Assembly: GCF_018383585.1 (NCBI RefSeq)
Contig: NZ_JAHAMK010000001.1
Location: forward strand, 1-64,000
DNA: 64,000 bases
Reading direction: 5' to 3'
Source of the DNA: Microvirga sp. 3-52
Lineage (GTDB): Bacteria > Pseudomonadota > Alphaproteobacteria > Rhizobiales > Beijerinckiaceae
The notes beneath the pieces were generated by a model. It saw only the letters and a program-made list of their open reading frames with translations. It had not been told where the DNA came from and did not search any database. Below, piece by piece: positions 1 to 8,754 of the stretch. Within the stretch, counting starts at the first letter, position 1; the number at the start of each line of letters is the position of its first letter. The translations under genes and the position numbers were made by a program.

Positions 1-260
1 TAGTTGTAGCCGATCTGGCCACCACCGACGAAGCCGCCTTCGTCATCACCGCCGGTGAAGCCGAAAACCGGATCGACGATGCGGTCATCCGAAACCCAGC
101 CGTAGCCGGCGTTCACACCGACGTAGAAGCCCGTCCAGGTGAAGACCGGAACAGCAGCAACGATCGGAGCCGGAGGAGCGGAGCGGATCGGGAGGTCCGC
201 AGCGGAAGCAGCTCCGGCAAAGCCGAAGAGAGCGACGCTGGCGAGAAGAATTTTCTTCAT
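1..260 (-). CDS. Outer membrane beta-barrel protein, N-terminal part (cut by window edge)
   Basis: Reading leftwards from the ATG at 258-260, the frame stays open to the window edge, giving about 86 residues. It begins with a Lys-rich start and a hydrophobic signal peptide ending AGAASAADL. A proline-rich linker follows, then a stretch containing WTGFYVGVNAGYGW, which is the usual first strand of the alphaproteobacterial Omp25/RopB-like opacity-type porins. A Gly/Asp-rich segment follows the first strand. A purine-rich ribosome site (GGAAAGAGAAACC on the minus strand) sits just upstream. The protein should be exported and inserted in the outer membrane. The C-terminal barrel lies outside the window, so size and exact family are unknown. 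Confidence 0.85.
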   Translation of the reverse strand, partial: MKKILLASVALFGFAGAASAADLPIRSAPPAPIVAAVPVFTWTGFYVGVNAGYGWVSDDRIVDPVFGFTGGDDEGGFVGGGQIGYN

Positions 261-554
261 GGTTTCTCTTTCCTAATCGATGTCATGCGAACTCGACCCG
301 GTTTCCCGTTGGGTCAAGCCAAGCACTGTCCGTTTATAGAGCGACAACCGGCCGAGGGCTGTGACCTGACAACCACAGCGCGGAAGACCACCGTGGCAGG
401 ATTGTGGCGGCAATGTGCGAGTTTTCCCCTTAAGCATTGCTGGACTCCTAAACGCACAGCTTGGCCGTTGGTTCGACGTCAGAGCGAAAAAATGTCATTT
501 TCTTGTCCGACACGCTGAATTGCTGTGATGTGCTTACATTTCAAGGGGTTGATC

Positions 555-1310
555 ATGAACAAAGGTGCCCTCGTGACCGGCGGCGCGCAGCGCATCGGGC
601 GGCGAATCGTCGAGCGGCTCGCGACCGAGGGTTATGCGGTGGCGATTCACTGTCGCCGCTCGACCGACGAGGCGGAGACTATCGCAACCCGCATCAGGGA
701 ACAGGGCGGCCAAGCCTCCGTCGTCCAGGCCGATCTCGCGGACGGGAGGGCCGTCGAGCGTTTGGTGCCGGAGGCCGTCCGGGCGCTCGGCCCCCTGACC
801 CTCCTCGTCAACAACGCGTCCGAGTTCGAGCCCGATGAGATCGAGACGCTCGCGCAGGATCGATGGGATCGGCATTTCGCCGTCAACCTGCGCGCCCCGG
901 CCTTCCTCGCCCGCGACTTCGCGCATCAGCTGCCCGCCGACAGGCTGGGAAGCATCGTGAACATCGTCGATCAGCGCGTGTGGAAACTGACGCCGCAGTT
1001 CTTCTCCTACACGCTCACAAAAGCGGCCCTGTTCTCCGCCACGCAGACGATGGCGCAGGCGCTGGCCCCGCGAATCCGCGTCAACGCCATAGGGCCGGGG
1101 CCGACATTGTCGAACGTCCGGCAGGGCGATGAGGATTTCGCTAAGCAGAGCAGCGCGGTGCTGCTCGGCCATGGCGGCACGCCCGACGAGATCGCCGACG
1201 CGGTGCTCTACCTTGCACAGGCGCGCAGCGTCACCGGCCAGATGATCGCCGTCGATGGCGGTCAGCATCTCGCCTGGGAGACGCCGGATGTGGCCGGCAT
1301 CAAGGAGTGA
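555..1310 (+). CDS. Short-chain reductase of the pteridine reductase (PTR1/FolM) type
   Basis: A 251-residue SDR. The nucleotide-binding motif TGGAQRIG is at residues 8-15 and NNAS at 86-89. The catalytic pair is Tyr152 and Lys156 (YTLTK). The usual catalytic Ser is replaced by Asp139 (NIVDQR), 13 residues before the Tyr. That Asp-Tyr-Lys arrangement and the TGxxxRxG motif are known features of pteridine reductases such as PTR1, so reduction of dihydropterins or dihydrofolate with NADPH is the likely role (inference). The open frame begins at 525, but the ATG at 555 gives the normal SDR N-terminus. Its 3' end overlaps the convergent pgeF gene by 11 bases. Confidence 0.88.
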   Translation: MNKGALVTGGAQRIGRRIVERLATEGYAVAIHCRRSTDEAETIATRIREQGGQASVVQADLADGRAVERLVPEAVRALGPLTLLVNNASEFEPDEIETLAQDRWDRHFAVNLRAPAFLARDFAHQLPADRLGSIVNIVDQRVWKLTPQFFSYTLTKAALFSATQTMAQALAPRIRVNAIGPGPTLSNVRQGDEDFAKQSSAVLLGHGGTPDEIADAVLYLAQARSVTGQMIAVDGGQHLAWETPDVAGIKE

Positions 1311-2067
1311 GCGCGATTGCCGAGATCAGCCGGCCGTAATCCGGCTCCTTGCGATGAGTGGTGCGGCGGTAGCTGAAGAACCGCTTCTCATCGGAATAGG
1401 TGCAGAGGTCGAGATTGGTGAACTCGCCGACACCCGCGGCCTCGAGCCGCGCGCCGATGAAGCCTGGAAGGTCGAACATGGCATAGTCCGCCTTCTCGGC
1501 TTGCCGGAAGAAGCGCTCGTGCCTGGGCGCCTCGTCAGTGAAGCGCTTGATGAAGTCGGGGCCGACCTCATAGGCCTTCTGGCTGATCGTCGGGCCGAGC
1601 ACCGCGACGATCCTTTCCCGACGGGCGCCGAGCCGCTCCATGGCCGTCAGGGTGGATTCGAGCACGCCGGTCACGGCGCCGCGCCAGCCTGCATGGGCGG
1701 CTCCAATCACGCGCGCATCTAAATCCGTAAACAGCACCGGCCCGCAATCCGCCGTGGTGATGGCAAGGGCGAGGCCGGGCGTCGCCGTGGCCATGGCGTC
1801 CGCCTTGGGCCGCTCGCCCCGCCAGGGGCCTTCCACGATCACCGCATCGGGTGAATGGACCTGATAGACGCTGATCAGGGCATCGGGCTTGACACCCAGC
1901 GCCTCCGCCATGCGGCGGCGGTTCTCCTGCACCTTCGCGGGTTCGTCCGACGACCCGATGCCGCCGTTGAGGGAGGCGTAGATCCCGTCCGACACGCCGC
2001 CCTGGCGGGTGAAGAACGCATGGCGGATGCCGGAATGGGAGGAGAGGGCGGGCGCTTGAATGAACAT
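1300..2067 (-). CDS. pgeF: Peptidoglycan editing factor PgeF / YfiH-family (laccase-domain) protein
   Basis: 255 residues, normal for the YfiH/DUF152 family. Recognisable family segments are HAFFTRQGGVSDG near the N-terminus, the TTADCGPV motif and HAGWRGAV in the middle (metal-site Cys and His), and LGPTIS further on. Family members have been described as multicopper polyphenol oxidases, purine nucleoside phosphorylases and, in E. coli, a factor removing misincorporated residues from peptidoglycan precursors. It is the last gene of a leftward operon lgt-midA-pgeF, 9 bases after midA. This gene order is common in Hyphomicrobiales. It is convergent with, and slightly overlaps, the SDR gene. 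Confidence 0.92.
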   Translation of the reverse strand: MFIQAPALSSHSGIRHAFFTRQGGVSDGIYASLNGGIGSSDEPAKVQENRRRMAEALGVKPDALISVYQVHSPDAVIVEGPWRGERPKADAMATATPGLALAITTADCGPVLFTDLDARVIGAAHAGWRGAVTGVLESTLTAMERLGARRERIVAVLGPTISQKAYEVGPDFIKRFTDEAPRHERFFRQAEKADYAMFDLPGFIGARLEAAGVGEFTNLDLCTYSDEKRFFSYRRTTHRKEPDYGRLISAIALTP

Positions 2068-2076
2068 GGCTCGATC

Positions 2077-3153
2077 TCAGGGAGAGAGGGAGAGGGCGGG
2101 CAATCCGGGGACGGCTGCAATCGCCTCATGTGTAACGGCCAAAACCTTAAACAGATCGCCCATGCCCGTCGGGCCGCGCTCCGTCAGTCGCGCCAGCGCC
2201 CGGTCGATATCGGCGGCCTGTGCAGGTGTGGCGCGCGCCTTTAGGGCGGAAGCACGGGCCTCGAGGCCGAGCGCCAGGAGAAAATCGCCCTGAGTGGCGA
2301 TGCCGTGAGCCCTGGCGCCTTGCGCTGCTGCGGCCTGGGCGAGGCGATGGAAGTCGACGTGGGTCGTGAGATCCGCTTCCCCCGGCTCCTCCAGGGGATC
2401 GACCGGTTTGTGCGCTTTGAGCGCCTGCAGCGTGTCTCCGAAGGCGGGGCCCCGATAGCCGTAATCGAGGATCAGGGCCGCGCCCATATCAACTGCCAAT
2501 CGCCGGGCGAGTTCGCTGATCACGTCGATGGAGGCCGCCGGCCATTCCAGGATGTCGCCGAGGCGCAGGGGCGTGCCGAGAGCGGGCTCGGGCTCCGGGC
2601 GCAGGCCGAAGATCAGGCGCTCGCCCTCGAGACCTACCAGGCGCTCGCACCAGCCGCGCTCCGTTCCAACGAACTGGCGCACCGGCAGGGCGTCGAAAAA
2701 CTCATTGGCGACGAGAAGGGTCGGGCCCGGAGGCACATCCTCGATCCGGTCGTGCCAGTGGAGGGAGAAGTCCGAGGAGGCGAGGGCGGCCTGCTGCTTC
2801 GGCCGCAAGGACCGGCTCGTCTCGACGAGATGCACGGTGGCGGCCGCTTTGAAGTCGGGCAGGAGCCGTGTCGTCCGCAGCAGATCGGCCATGAGAGTGC
2901 CGCGGCCCGGCCCCAGCTCGACGAGCCGGCAATCGGAGGGGCGCCCCATCCCGTTCCAGACCTCCAGCAGCCACAGGCCGATCAGCTCGCCGAACATCTG
3001 GCTGATCTCGGGAGCCGTGGTGAAGTCGCCGGCCAGACCCAGCGGATCGCGGGTCGCGTAGTAGTGCCGAAGGCACAGGCCCATATAGCGCTCGACCGTG
3101 ACCGGCCCTTCGAGCGCGATCAACTCGCGCAAGCTGTCCTTCAGAGCGCTCAC
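2077..3153 (-). CDS. SAM-dependent methyltransferase of the MidA/NDUFAF7 family
   Basis: 358 residues. The N-terminus (LIALEGPVTVERYMGLCLRH) and GDFTTAPEISQMFGELIG are hallmarks of the NDUFAF7/MidA family. The SAM-binding motif is LVELGPGRGTLMADLLR, followed by LVANEFFDALPVRQF. Mitochondrial homologues methylate an arginine in complex I subunit NDUFS2 and are needed for complex I assembly; a similar role in this bacterium is inference. The start codon is GTG at 3151-3153, and it overlaps the stop of lgt in a GTGA arrangement, so the two are translationally coupled. pgeF follows directly. Confidence 0.92.
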   Translation of the reverse strand: MSALKDSLRELIALEGPVTVERYMGLCLRHYYATRDPLGLAGDFTTAPEISQMFGELIGLWLLEVWNGMGRPSDCRLVELGPGRGTLMADLLRTTRLLPDFKAAATVHLVETSRSLRPKQQAALASSDFSLHWHDRIEDVPPGPTLLVANEFFDALPVRQFVGTERGWCERLVGLEGERLIFGLRPEPEPALGTPLRLGDILEWPAASIDVISELARRLAVDMGAALILDYGYRGPAFGDTLQALKAHKPVDPLEEPGEADLTTHVDFHRLAQAAAAQGARAHGIATQGDFLLALGLEARASALKARATPAQAADIDRALARLTERGPTGMGDLFKVLAVTHEAIAAVPGLPALSLSP

Positions 3154-4007
3154 GCGGCCTCAACCGTTCTCGAGGGCCGCGTATAGCCGCGCACCGCCAT
3201 GACGATAAAGCCGATGCCGACCAGAGCCATGGGGACCGACAGAAGCATCCCCATGGTGATGCCGCCGCTGAACGCCTGCACCGAGGATCCGAACAGGAAG
3301 CCCAGTTGTGCGTCCGGTTCGCGGAAGAATTCGCACACGATGCGGGCCACCGCATAACCCAGCACGAAGATGCCGCCGAGGAGGCCGGGACGGCGGAAGC
3401 CGAACCGGCGTGCGGCAAACGCCATGACGATGAACAGGATCAAGCCCTCGCCCAGGGCCTCATAGAGCTGGCTCGGATGCCGGGGCTCAGGACCCGCATG
3501 GGGAAAGACCACCGCATAGGGAAAATCGGCGGCAGGGCGGCCCCAGAGCTCGCCATTGATGAAATTGGCGATGCGCCCGAAGAACAACCCGATGGGCGTG
3601 ACCACCGCGGCCATGTCGAGCATGGCCAGCGGGTTGAGCCCGCGCGAGCGGGCAAAGAGCACGATGGCGAGCACGGCTCCGAGGAAGCCGCCATGGAACG
3701 ACATGCCGCCGCGCCAGATGGCGAAAATCTCCAGCGGATGGGCGAGATACGAGGCCAGGTTGTAGAACAGCACGTAGCCGGCCCGCCCGCCGAGCACGAC
3801 ACCGAGGGCCACCCACACGATGAGATCGTCCACGTCCAGGGGCTTGGGCTGTCTCAAGCCGCTCCAGAGATCGGCCCTTGCCGCGAGGCGCTTGGCATAG
3901 AACCAGCCGCCCAGGAGGCCGGCCACATAGGCGAGGGCATACCAGCGGATCGCGAAGGGCCCGATGGCGATGGCCACGGGATCGATGATGGGAAAGGAGA
4001 GCGGCAT
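3150..4007 (-). CDS. lgt: Prolipoprotein diacylglyceryl transferase
   Basis: 285 residues with about seven hydrophobic segments. It carries the Lgt signature GRIANFINGELWGRP and the conserved HPSQLYEA segment. The enzyme transfers diacylglycerol from phosphatidylglycerol to the lipobox cysteine of prolipoproteins in the inner membrane, the first step of lipoprotein maturation. The ATG at 4005-4007 gives a normal-length protein and has GGAAAGG-like sequence nearby. It is first in the leftward operon lgt-midA-pgeF and is divergent from ubiK, with about 140 bases between the two start codons. Confidence 0.97.
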   Translation of the reverse strand: MPLSFPIIDPVAIAIGPFAIRWYALAYVAGLLGGWFYAKRLAARADLWSGLRQPKPLDVDDLIVWVALGVVLGGRAGYVLFYNLASYLAHPLEIFAIWRGGMSFHGGFLGAVLAIVLFARSRGLNPLAMLDMAAVVTPIGLFFGRIANFINGELWGRPAADFPYAVVFPHAGPEPRHPSQLYEALGEGLILFIVMAFAARRFGFRRPGLLGGIFVLGYAVARIVCEFFREPDAQLGFLFGSSVQAFSGGITMGMLLSVPMALVGIGFIVMAVRGYTRPSRTVEAA

Positions 4008-4145
4008 GAGCGGGCCTTGTTCGAATGGGTTGCCATTGGACCCGCCGGAACCCGATCGTCAACCCTGTTGCAGTTTGCGGCGAATGCGCCCATGTGTGAC
4101 GTTCCAGGGCCTCGAAAGCCCGTCGAACGCTGCGGATTTGAACCC

Positions 4146-4424
4146 ATGACTCAATCGTCCAACCGGATCTTCGATGAACTCGCCCGCTTCGCCACCGATG
4201 CCGCGGGAGCCGCACAGGGCGTCCGGAAAGAGGTCGAGAGCGTGGTCCGCAGTCAATTCGAGCGCCTGATCAAGGATATGGACGTCGCCACCCGCGAGGA
4301 GGTCGAGGTCCTGCGCGAGATGGTCGTGGCAGCCCGTGAGGAGAACGACCGGCTCGAAGCCCGGGTGAAGGACCTCGAAGCGAAGCTGGCCTCCACCGCC
4401 GGCGTGAACCCGGCGACGCCTTGA
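4146..4424 (+). CDS. ubiK: Ubiquinone biosynthesis accessory factor UbiK (BMFP family)
   Basis: 92 residues. The C-terminal half is an almost continuous coiled coil (VEVLREMVVAAREENDRLEA, then further heptads), typical of the BMFP/UbiK family (YqiC). Homologues are membrane-associated trimeric helpers of aerobic ubiquinone synthesis, binding UbiJ. The frame stays open far upstream, but that part is antisense to lgt. The ATG at 4146 gives the family's normal N-terminus (MTQSSNRIFDELARFATDA). It is divergent from lgt, a pairing often seen in this order. Confidence 0.9.
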   Translation: MTQSSNRIFDELARFATDAAGAAQGVRKEVESVVRSQFERLIKDMDVATREEVEVLREMVVAAREENDRLEARVKDLEAKLASTAGVNPATP

Positions 4425-4667
4425 TCCGGGCGGGAATCCGACCTGCGCCCGGCGCGGGCCTCCTGTTGTGGACAGGTGAATCCGGCGCATTGTGACAAAG
4501 GCCGAAATCTAAGACTGTCGATTCATAAGCTGATTCGAGGTGGCGACAGCGGGATCTCGGAATATCGAAGGTATTCTGAGTACTTCTTTCGAATGTCGCC
4601 CGGATCAACGCAATGGTGTTGCCGGATATGTTTACCATATTCAGGCAATTGAGCGTCCAGGATCGAC

Positions 4668-5168
4668 ATGTCGCAGATTCATCTTGAAATCGATCGCTCG
4701 GAACATCCTCTCGATGTGGTTGAGCGCCTCGCTTCCCTGCGGCACTGGATCTTCGACCGGGCCGAAGCGGATGAGATGTCCATCTCAGTGGCAGGTCGCT
4801 GGGCGGATTACGATGTCGCCTTCACCTGGATCGAGGACGTGGAGGCCATGCATATGGCCTGCGCCTTCGACCTCAAGGTTCCCGAGCGGCGGCGGCAGGA
4901 AGTGCTCCAGCTCATCTCCTCCGTCAACGAGCAGCTCTGGGTCGGGCATTTCGACTTGTGGAGCACGGAAAACGTGGTGATGTTCCGCCATGCGCTGCTG
5001 CTGGCGGGCGGAGCCGATCCGACCGATGGGCAATGCGAAACCATGCTGCGGGTCGCGGTCGAAGCGTGCGAACGGTACTTCCAGGCTTTCCAGTTCGTGA
5101 TCTGGGCCGGCAAGTCGGCCCGCGAGGCTCTCGACTCCGTCCTGTTCGAAACCGAGGGCGAGGCCTAG
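4668..5168 (+). CDS. YbjN domain-containing protein
   Basis: 166 residues, soluble, acidic, no signal peptide. The fold signature of YbjN/type III secretion chaperone-like proteins is visible: a Trp-rich segment HWIFDRAEADEM, then YDVAFTWIEDVEAMHMACAF, and NEQLWVGHFDLWS. The function of this family in alphaproteobacteria is not established; E. coli YbjN affects motility and stress. The gene stands alone between ubiK and proC. Its stop codon is immediately followed by a palindromic repeat with a T-run at 5169-5220 that can act as terminator. Confidence 0.88.
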   Translation: MSQIHLEIDRSEHPLDVVERLASLRHWIFDRAEADEMSISVAGRWADYDVAFTWIEDVEAMHMACAFDLKVPERRRQEVLQLISSVNEQLWVGHFDLWSTENVVMFRHALLLAGGADPTDGQCETMLRVAVEACERYFQAFQFVIWAGKSAREALDSVLFETEGEA

Positions 5169-5267
5169 AGCATCGGACCCAAAGGTGGTTTTGCACTTTT
5201 GGGTCCGATGCTCGGTTTTTAACTGGTGCATCGTGCGGAAAACCGGAACCACTTTTCCGCACGATGC
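5169..5267. repeat. Composite palindromic repeat, family A (two modules); first module terminator-like
   Basis: Two back-to-back hairpins. Module 2 has 15-base arms at 5169-5183 and 5198-5212 (core GCATCGGACCCAAA) and is followed by a T-run at 5216-5220. Module 1 has arms at 5228-5242 and 5253-5267 (core GCATCGTGCGGAAAA). The same modules recur at 36486-36527 and 52901-53017. It probably ends transcription of the YbjN gene. Confidence 0.85.
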
Positions 5268-5344
5268 GCGGGACCTGCCTCGACAGGGCAGGGTGGTGGT
5301 GAATAGAGTGCGGCCTCCCGCATCCCTTCCGTCAGGGTAAATTC

Positions 5345-6172
5345 ATGTCGTCGAACACCCCGCATCTGCCGTCATCTCTCATCCTCGTCGGTGCCGGCAA
5401 GATGGGCGGTTCCATGCTGGAGGGCTGGCTCAAGGTCGGCATGAAGCCTGAGGACGTGACCGTTCTCGATCCCAAGCCATCCGAGGAGATGACGATGTTC
5501 TGCCGGACGAAGGGCATCTCCTTGAATCCTGCCGATCCTGCCGCCGCGGACGTGCTGATACTGGCCATCAAGCCGCAGATGCTCGACGAGGCTGCCCCCG
5601 CGCTGAATGGCATTCTCGGGCCGCAGACCCTCATCATTTCGATCCTCGCCGGCAAGACCATCGGTGATCTTCGCTCCAGGCTTCCCGCTTCCAGCGCCAT
5701 CGTGCGGGCCATGCCCAACCTTCCCGCCAGCATCGGGCGAGGGGCGACCGGGGCGGCCGTCAACGAGAAGGTGAGCGAGACCCAGCGCCTGACGGCCGAT
5801 GCGCTTTTGAGCAGCAACGGCATCGTCGAATGGCTGCCCTCGGAGGATCTGATCGATGCGGTCACGGCCCTGTCGGGCTCGGGCCCGGCCTATGTGTTCC
5901 ACCTCGTGGAATGCCTCGCTGACGCCGGCACGGCTGCCGGCCTTCCGCCGGATCTGGCGCAGCGCCTCGCGCGGGCCACGGTCACCGGCGCCGGGGAACT
6001 CCTGTTCCAGAGCGAGCTGCCGCCCGCCACGCTCCGGCAGAACGTCACCTCGCCCGGCGGCACCACGGCAGCCGCGCTCGAAGTCCTCATGCGCGAACCC
6101 AACGGTCTGAAGGCGCTCATGCGCGAGGCCGTGGCGGCCGCCAAGCGGCGCGCGGAGGAACTTGCAGGCTGA
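5345..6172 (+). CDS. proC: Pyrroline-5-carboxylate reductase
   Basis: 275 residues, normal length. The dinucleotide-binding motif is VGAGKMGGSMLEGWL near the N-terminus. The C-terminal signature is SGSGPAYVFHLVE, and TSPGGTTAAALEVL matches the ProC dimerisation/active-site helix. It reduces 1-pyrroline-5-carboxylate to proline with NAD(P)H in the cytoplasm. It is followed 64 bases later by a TetR-type regulator on the same strand. Confidence 0.97.
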   Translation: MSSNTPHLPSSLILVGAGKMGGSMLEGWLKVGMKPEDVTVLDPKPSEEMTMFCRTKGISLNPADPAAADVLILAIKPQMLDEAAPALNGILGPQTLIISILAGKTIGDLRSRLPASSAIVRAMPNLPASIGRGATGAAVNEKVSETQRLTADALLSSNGIVEWLPSEDLIDAVTALSGSGPAYVFHLVECLADAGTAAGLPPDLAQRLARATVTGAGELLFQSELPPATLRQNVTSPGGTTAAALEVLMREPNGLKALMREAVAAAKRRAEELAG

Positions 6173-6236
6173 TGTTGGGAATGTGGCTCTCGGTTCCTAG
6201 ATTAAACTGCAATGGACAGTACTCAGGAGATCGATC

Positions 6237-6944
6237 GTGACCGCTGATGTTCCCACGGATAAGCGCAAGGCCATCGTCGAGGCACTCATGGATCTCGCTT
6301 CGCGGCGGTCCTGGAGCGAGATCGAGATCGGCGATATCGCGAAGGCCGCCAATGTGTCGCTTGCCGAGTTCCGCGATCTCTTTCCCTCGAAGGGCGCCGT
6401 GCTCGGCGCGCTCTCGCGCCAGATCGACCGGCAGGTGCTGGAGGGAACGACCGACGACCTTGCCGGGGAGCCCGCGCGCGAACGCATCTTCGACGTGCTG
6501 ATGCGCCGCTTCGATGCCTTGCAGCCCCATAAGCAAGCTCTGCGGCGCATCTCGCAGGATCTGCAGTACGATCCCGTCTCGCTTGCCGCTCTCAATCAGG
6601 TGTCGCTCAATTCCCAGCGCTTCATGCTCGCCGCTGCCGGCATCAACACGGAAGGGCCGCTCGGGAAGCTGAAGCTCCAGGGAGCGGTTCTGGTCTATGC
6701 CAACACCATGCGCACCTGGCTCGACGACGACGATCCGACGCTCGCCAAGACCATGGCGCGGCTCGACCGGGAACTGCGCCGCGCCGAGCGCATCCTGGAG
6801 GGCGCCGAGGACCTGCGTCGCCTGAGCGCGCCTCTGCGCGCGGTCGGACGGGCCCTGATGCAGGGCCGCAGATCGACACGCTCCGAGACGCGCCGCTCCA
6901 GCGAAGGCAACGGCGACACGCAGAACCCGGCAGCGGCGATCTAA
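6237..6944 (+). CDS. TetR-family transcriptional regulator
   Basis: 235 residues. The N-terminal 50 residues form a TetR-type helix-turn-helix (IVEALMDLASRRSWSEIEIG, then IAKAANVSLAEFRDLFPSKGAV). The remaining helical part resembles ligand-binding domains of the TetR fold; the C-terminal 40 residues are basic and disordered. The start is a GTG at 6237 with a CAGGAGA ribosome site. It sits between proC and csaA on the same strand. Target genes and ligand are not evident. COQ9 proteins share this fold and are an alternative comparison. Confidence 0.85.
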   Translation: MTADVPTDKRKAIVEALMDLASRRSWSEIEIGDIAKAANVSLAEFRDLFPSKGAVLGALSRQIDRQVLEGTTDDLAGEPARERIFDVLMRRFDALQPHKQALRRISQDLQYDPVSLAALNQVSLNSQRFMLAAAGINTEGPLGKLKLQGAVLVYANTMRTWLDDDDPTLAKTMARLDRELRRAERILEGAEDLRRLSAPLRAVGRALMQGRRSTRSETRRSSEGNGDTQNPAAAI

Positions 6945-6962
6945 GAGAGATCAAGAGGCACA

Positions 6963-7322
6963 ATGGATCAGGTGAGCTCGATAACAGCGCCGATCACGTT
7001 CGACGATTTCCTGAAGGTCGACATTCGCGTCGGCCGGGTCGTTGCCGTGGAGCCGTTTCCGCAGGCGCGCAAGCCGGCGTTCAAGCTCACTGTCGATTTC
7101 GGCCCCGAGATCGGCATCAAGCGATCCTCGGCGCAGATCACGGTCAATCATTCGCCGGAGGATCTCGTCGGATCGCTGGTGATGGCGGTGGTGAACTTTC
7201 CGCCGCGCCAGATCGGACCGTTCATGTCGGAGGTCCTGACGCTCGGCGTGCCGGATGCCAATGGCGATGTCATGCTGATCCGTCCGGATCGCGACGTGCC
7301 GGTGGGCGGGCGGCTGTATTAG
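6963..7322 (+). CDS. csaA: CsaA-like tRNA-binding domain protein
   Basis: 119 residues, the normal size of CsaA. It is a single OB-fold tRNA-binding domain: FLKVDIRVGRVVAVEPFPQA, KLTVDFGPEIG, KRSSAQIT, and VVNFPPRQIGPFMSEVL. CsaA has been described as a secretion-related chaperone in Bacillus and binds tRNA through the same fold. The exact role here is unknown. It follows the TetR gene by 18 bases on the same strand and is convergent with the histidine kinase gene. Confidence 0.93.
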   Translation: MDQVSSITAPITFDDFLKVDIRVGRVVAVEPFPQARKPAFKLTVDFGPEIGIKRSSAQITVNHSPEDLVGSLVMAVVNFPPRQIGPFMSEVLTLGVPDANGDVMLIRPDRDVPVGGRLY

Positions 7323-7386
7323 TGCGGCGCAGATGTTGTCACGGGGCTGCGGAGCAGAGCCGGGATGACGTCATGAGTGAAGGTGC

Positions 7387-8754
7387 CTACGCCGGCAGCC
7401 GCACCGTTGCGCGCAGGCCCCCGAGCGGGCTTTCGCCCAGCATGATGTCGCCGCCGTGGGAGCGCGCGACGTCGCGGGCGATGGCAAGGCCGAGGCCCGA
7501 TCCGCCCTCGTCCTGATTGCGTGCTTCGTCCAGGCGCACGAACGGCTTGAAGACTTCCTCGCGCATGTCCGCCGGGATGCCCGGCCCGTCGTCGTCCACA
7601 TGCAGAACGAGCCAGCGCGTTTCGTGATTGGCGGTGATCTCGATGCGGTCGCCATGTCGCGCCGCGTTGGACACGAGATTGAACAGGAGGCGTCGGAAGG
7701 CGTCGGGGCGGACCGTGATGATCGGGTCGCCGATGATGTCGAGTTCCGTCACATGGCCCTGGCGCTCGGCATCGGACTGCACTTCCTCGAGAAGCTGCCG
7801 CAGATCGGTGGCGACCGCCTGTTCGCCCGCGTCGCCGCCGTCACCGCGCGCGAAGGCGAGATAACCTTCGAGCATGCGGCTCATCTCGTCCACGTCGCGC
7901 TTGAGGTCCTCCACCTCCGGTGTCTGGCCCAGGAAGACGAGCGAGAGCTTGAAGCGGGTGAGGATGGTGCGCAGGTCGTGGCTGACGCCGTTCAGCATGG
8001 TCGTGCGCTGCTCGATGTTGCGCTCGATGCGCCGCTTCATTTCCATGAAGGCGTGGCCGGCCTGACGCACCTCGCGGGCGCCACGGGGACGAAACTCGAT
8101 CTCGCGGCCCTTGCCCAATGCTTCTGCGGCTTCGGCAAGCCGCAGGATCGGCCTGATCTGGTTGCGCAGGAACAGGATCGCGATGCCAAGCAGCACGAAG
8201 GATGAGCCTCCCATCCAAACGAGGAAGATGTGCGAATTGGAGGCGTAGGCCTGGCTGCGCCGCGCAAGGATGCGCATGACGTTGTTCTGATCGAGCTTGA
8301 TGCGCACTTCCACATAGCTCGAACGTCCGACCGTATCGATCCAGTATGAGCGGTCGATCTGTCGCCGCAGCTCGTCCGTCAGGGTCTCGTCGAGAATGTC
8401 GAAGAAGGGCTTTGGGCCGGGCGGAGGCAGATCGGTGTTGCGCAGGATGTCCACGTCGAGCTGCAGGCGTTCCGAAGCGATGCGCGCGAGCGTGCTCGCA
8501 TCCTTGTCCTGTGGATAGCTCTCATAGATGTCGATGAGCGCCGCGATATCCGCCGTGACCGCCGAGGACAGACGCCGCGTGACAAGCTGATAGTGCCGCT
8601 CCATGAACACGTAGGCGACGACGGATTGCAGCAGGATCACGGGCGCGATGATGATGATGAGCGCGCGGGCGTAAAGCCCTTTCGGCAGGAAGCGGCCGAA
8701 CCAGCGCGCAGCATGGTCGAGGGGCGAATAGCGGAGGGTCGCTCCAATCTTCAT
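7387..8754 (-). CDS. EnvZ-type sensor histidine kinase
   Basis: 455 residues. Membrane segments lie at about 31-50 and 176-197, enclosing a periplasmic domain of about 125 residues. A HAMP region follows, then the H-box with His259 (GVSHDLRTILTR). The ATP-binding boxes are LLFNLVSNAARHG (N), DDDGPGIP (G1) and GGSGLGLAIARDV (G2). The overall layout matches EnvZ of the OmpR/EnvZ class. The residue after HDLRT is Ile rather than the usual Pro. Its start overlaps the stop of the response regulator (ATGA), and it is the last gene of a leftward operon MarR-OmpR-EnvZ. The stimulus is unknown. Confidence 0.95.
   Translation of the reverse strand: MKIGATLRYSPLDHAARWFGRFLPKGLYARALIIIIAPVILLQSVVAYVFMERHYQLVTRRLSSAVTADIAALIDIYESYPQDKDASTLARIASERLQLDVDILRNTDLPPPGPKPFFDILDETLTDELRRQIDRSYWIDTVGRSSYVEVRIKLDQNNVMRILARRSQAYASNSHIFLVWMGGSSFVLLGIAILFLRNQIRPILRLAEAAEALGKGREIEFRPRGAREVRQAGHAFMEMKRRIERNIEQRTTMLNGVSHDLRTILTRFKLSLVFLGQTPEVEDLKRDVDEMSRMLEGYLAFARGDGGDAGEQAVATDLRQLLEEVQSDAERQGHVTELDIIGDPIITVRPDAFRRLLFNLVSNAARHGDRIEITANHETRWLVLHVDDDGPGIPADMREEVFKPFVRLDEARNQDEGGSGLGLAIARDVARSHGGDIMLGESPLGGLRATVRLPA

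Noticed and set aside
3306-4145. Long N-terminal extension of ubiK (280 codons)
   Set aside because: Antisense to lgt; UbiK proteins begin at the ATG at 4146.
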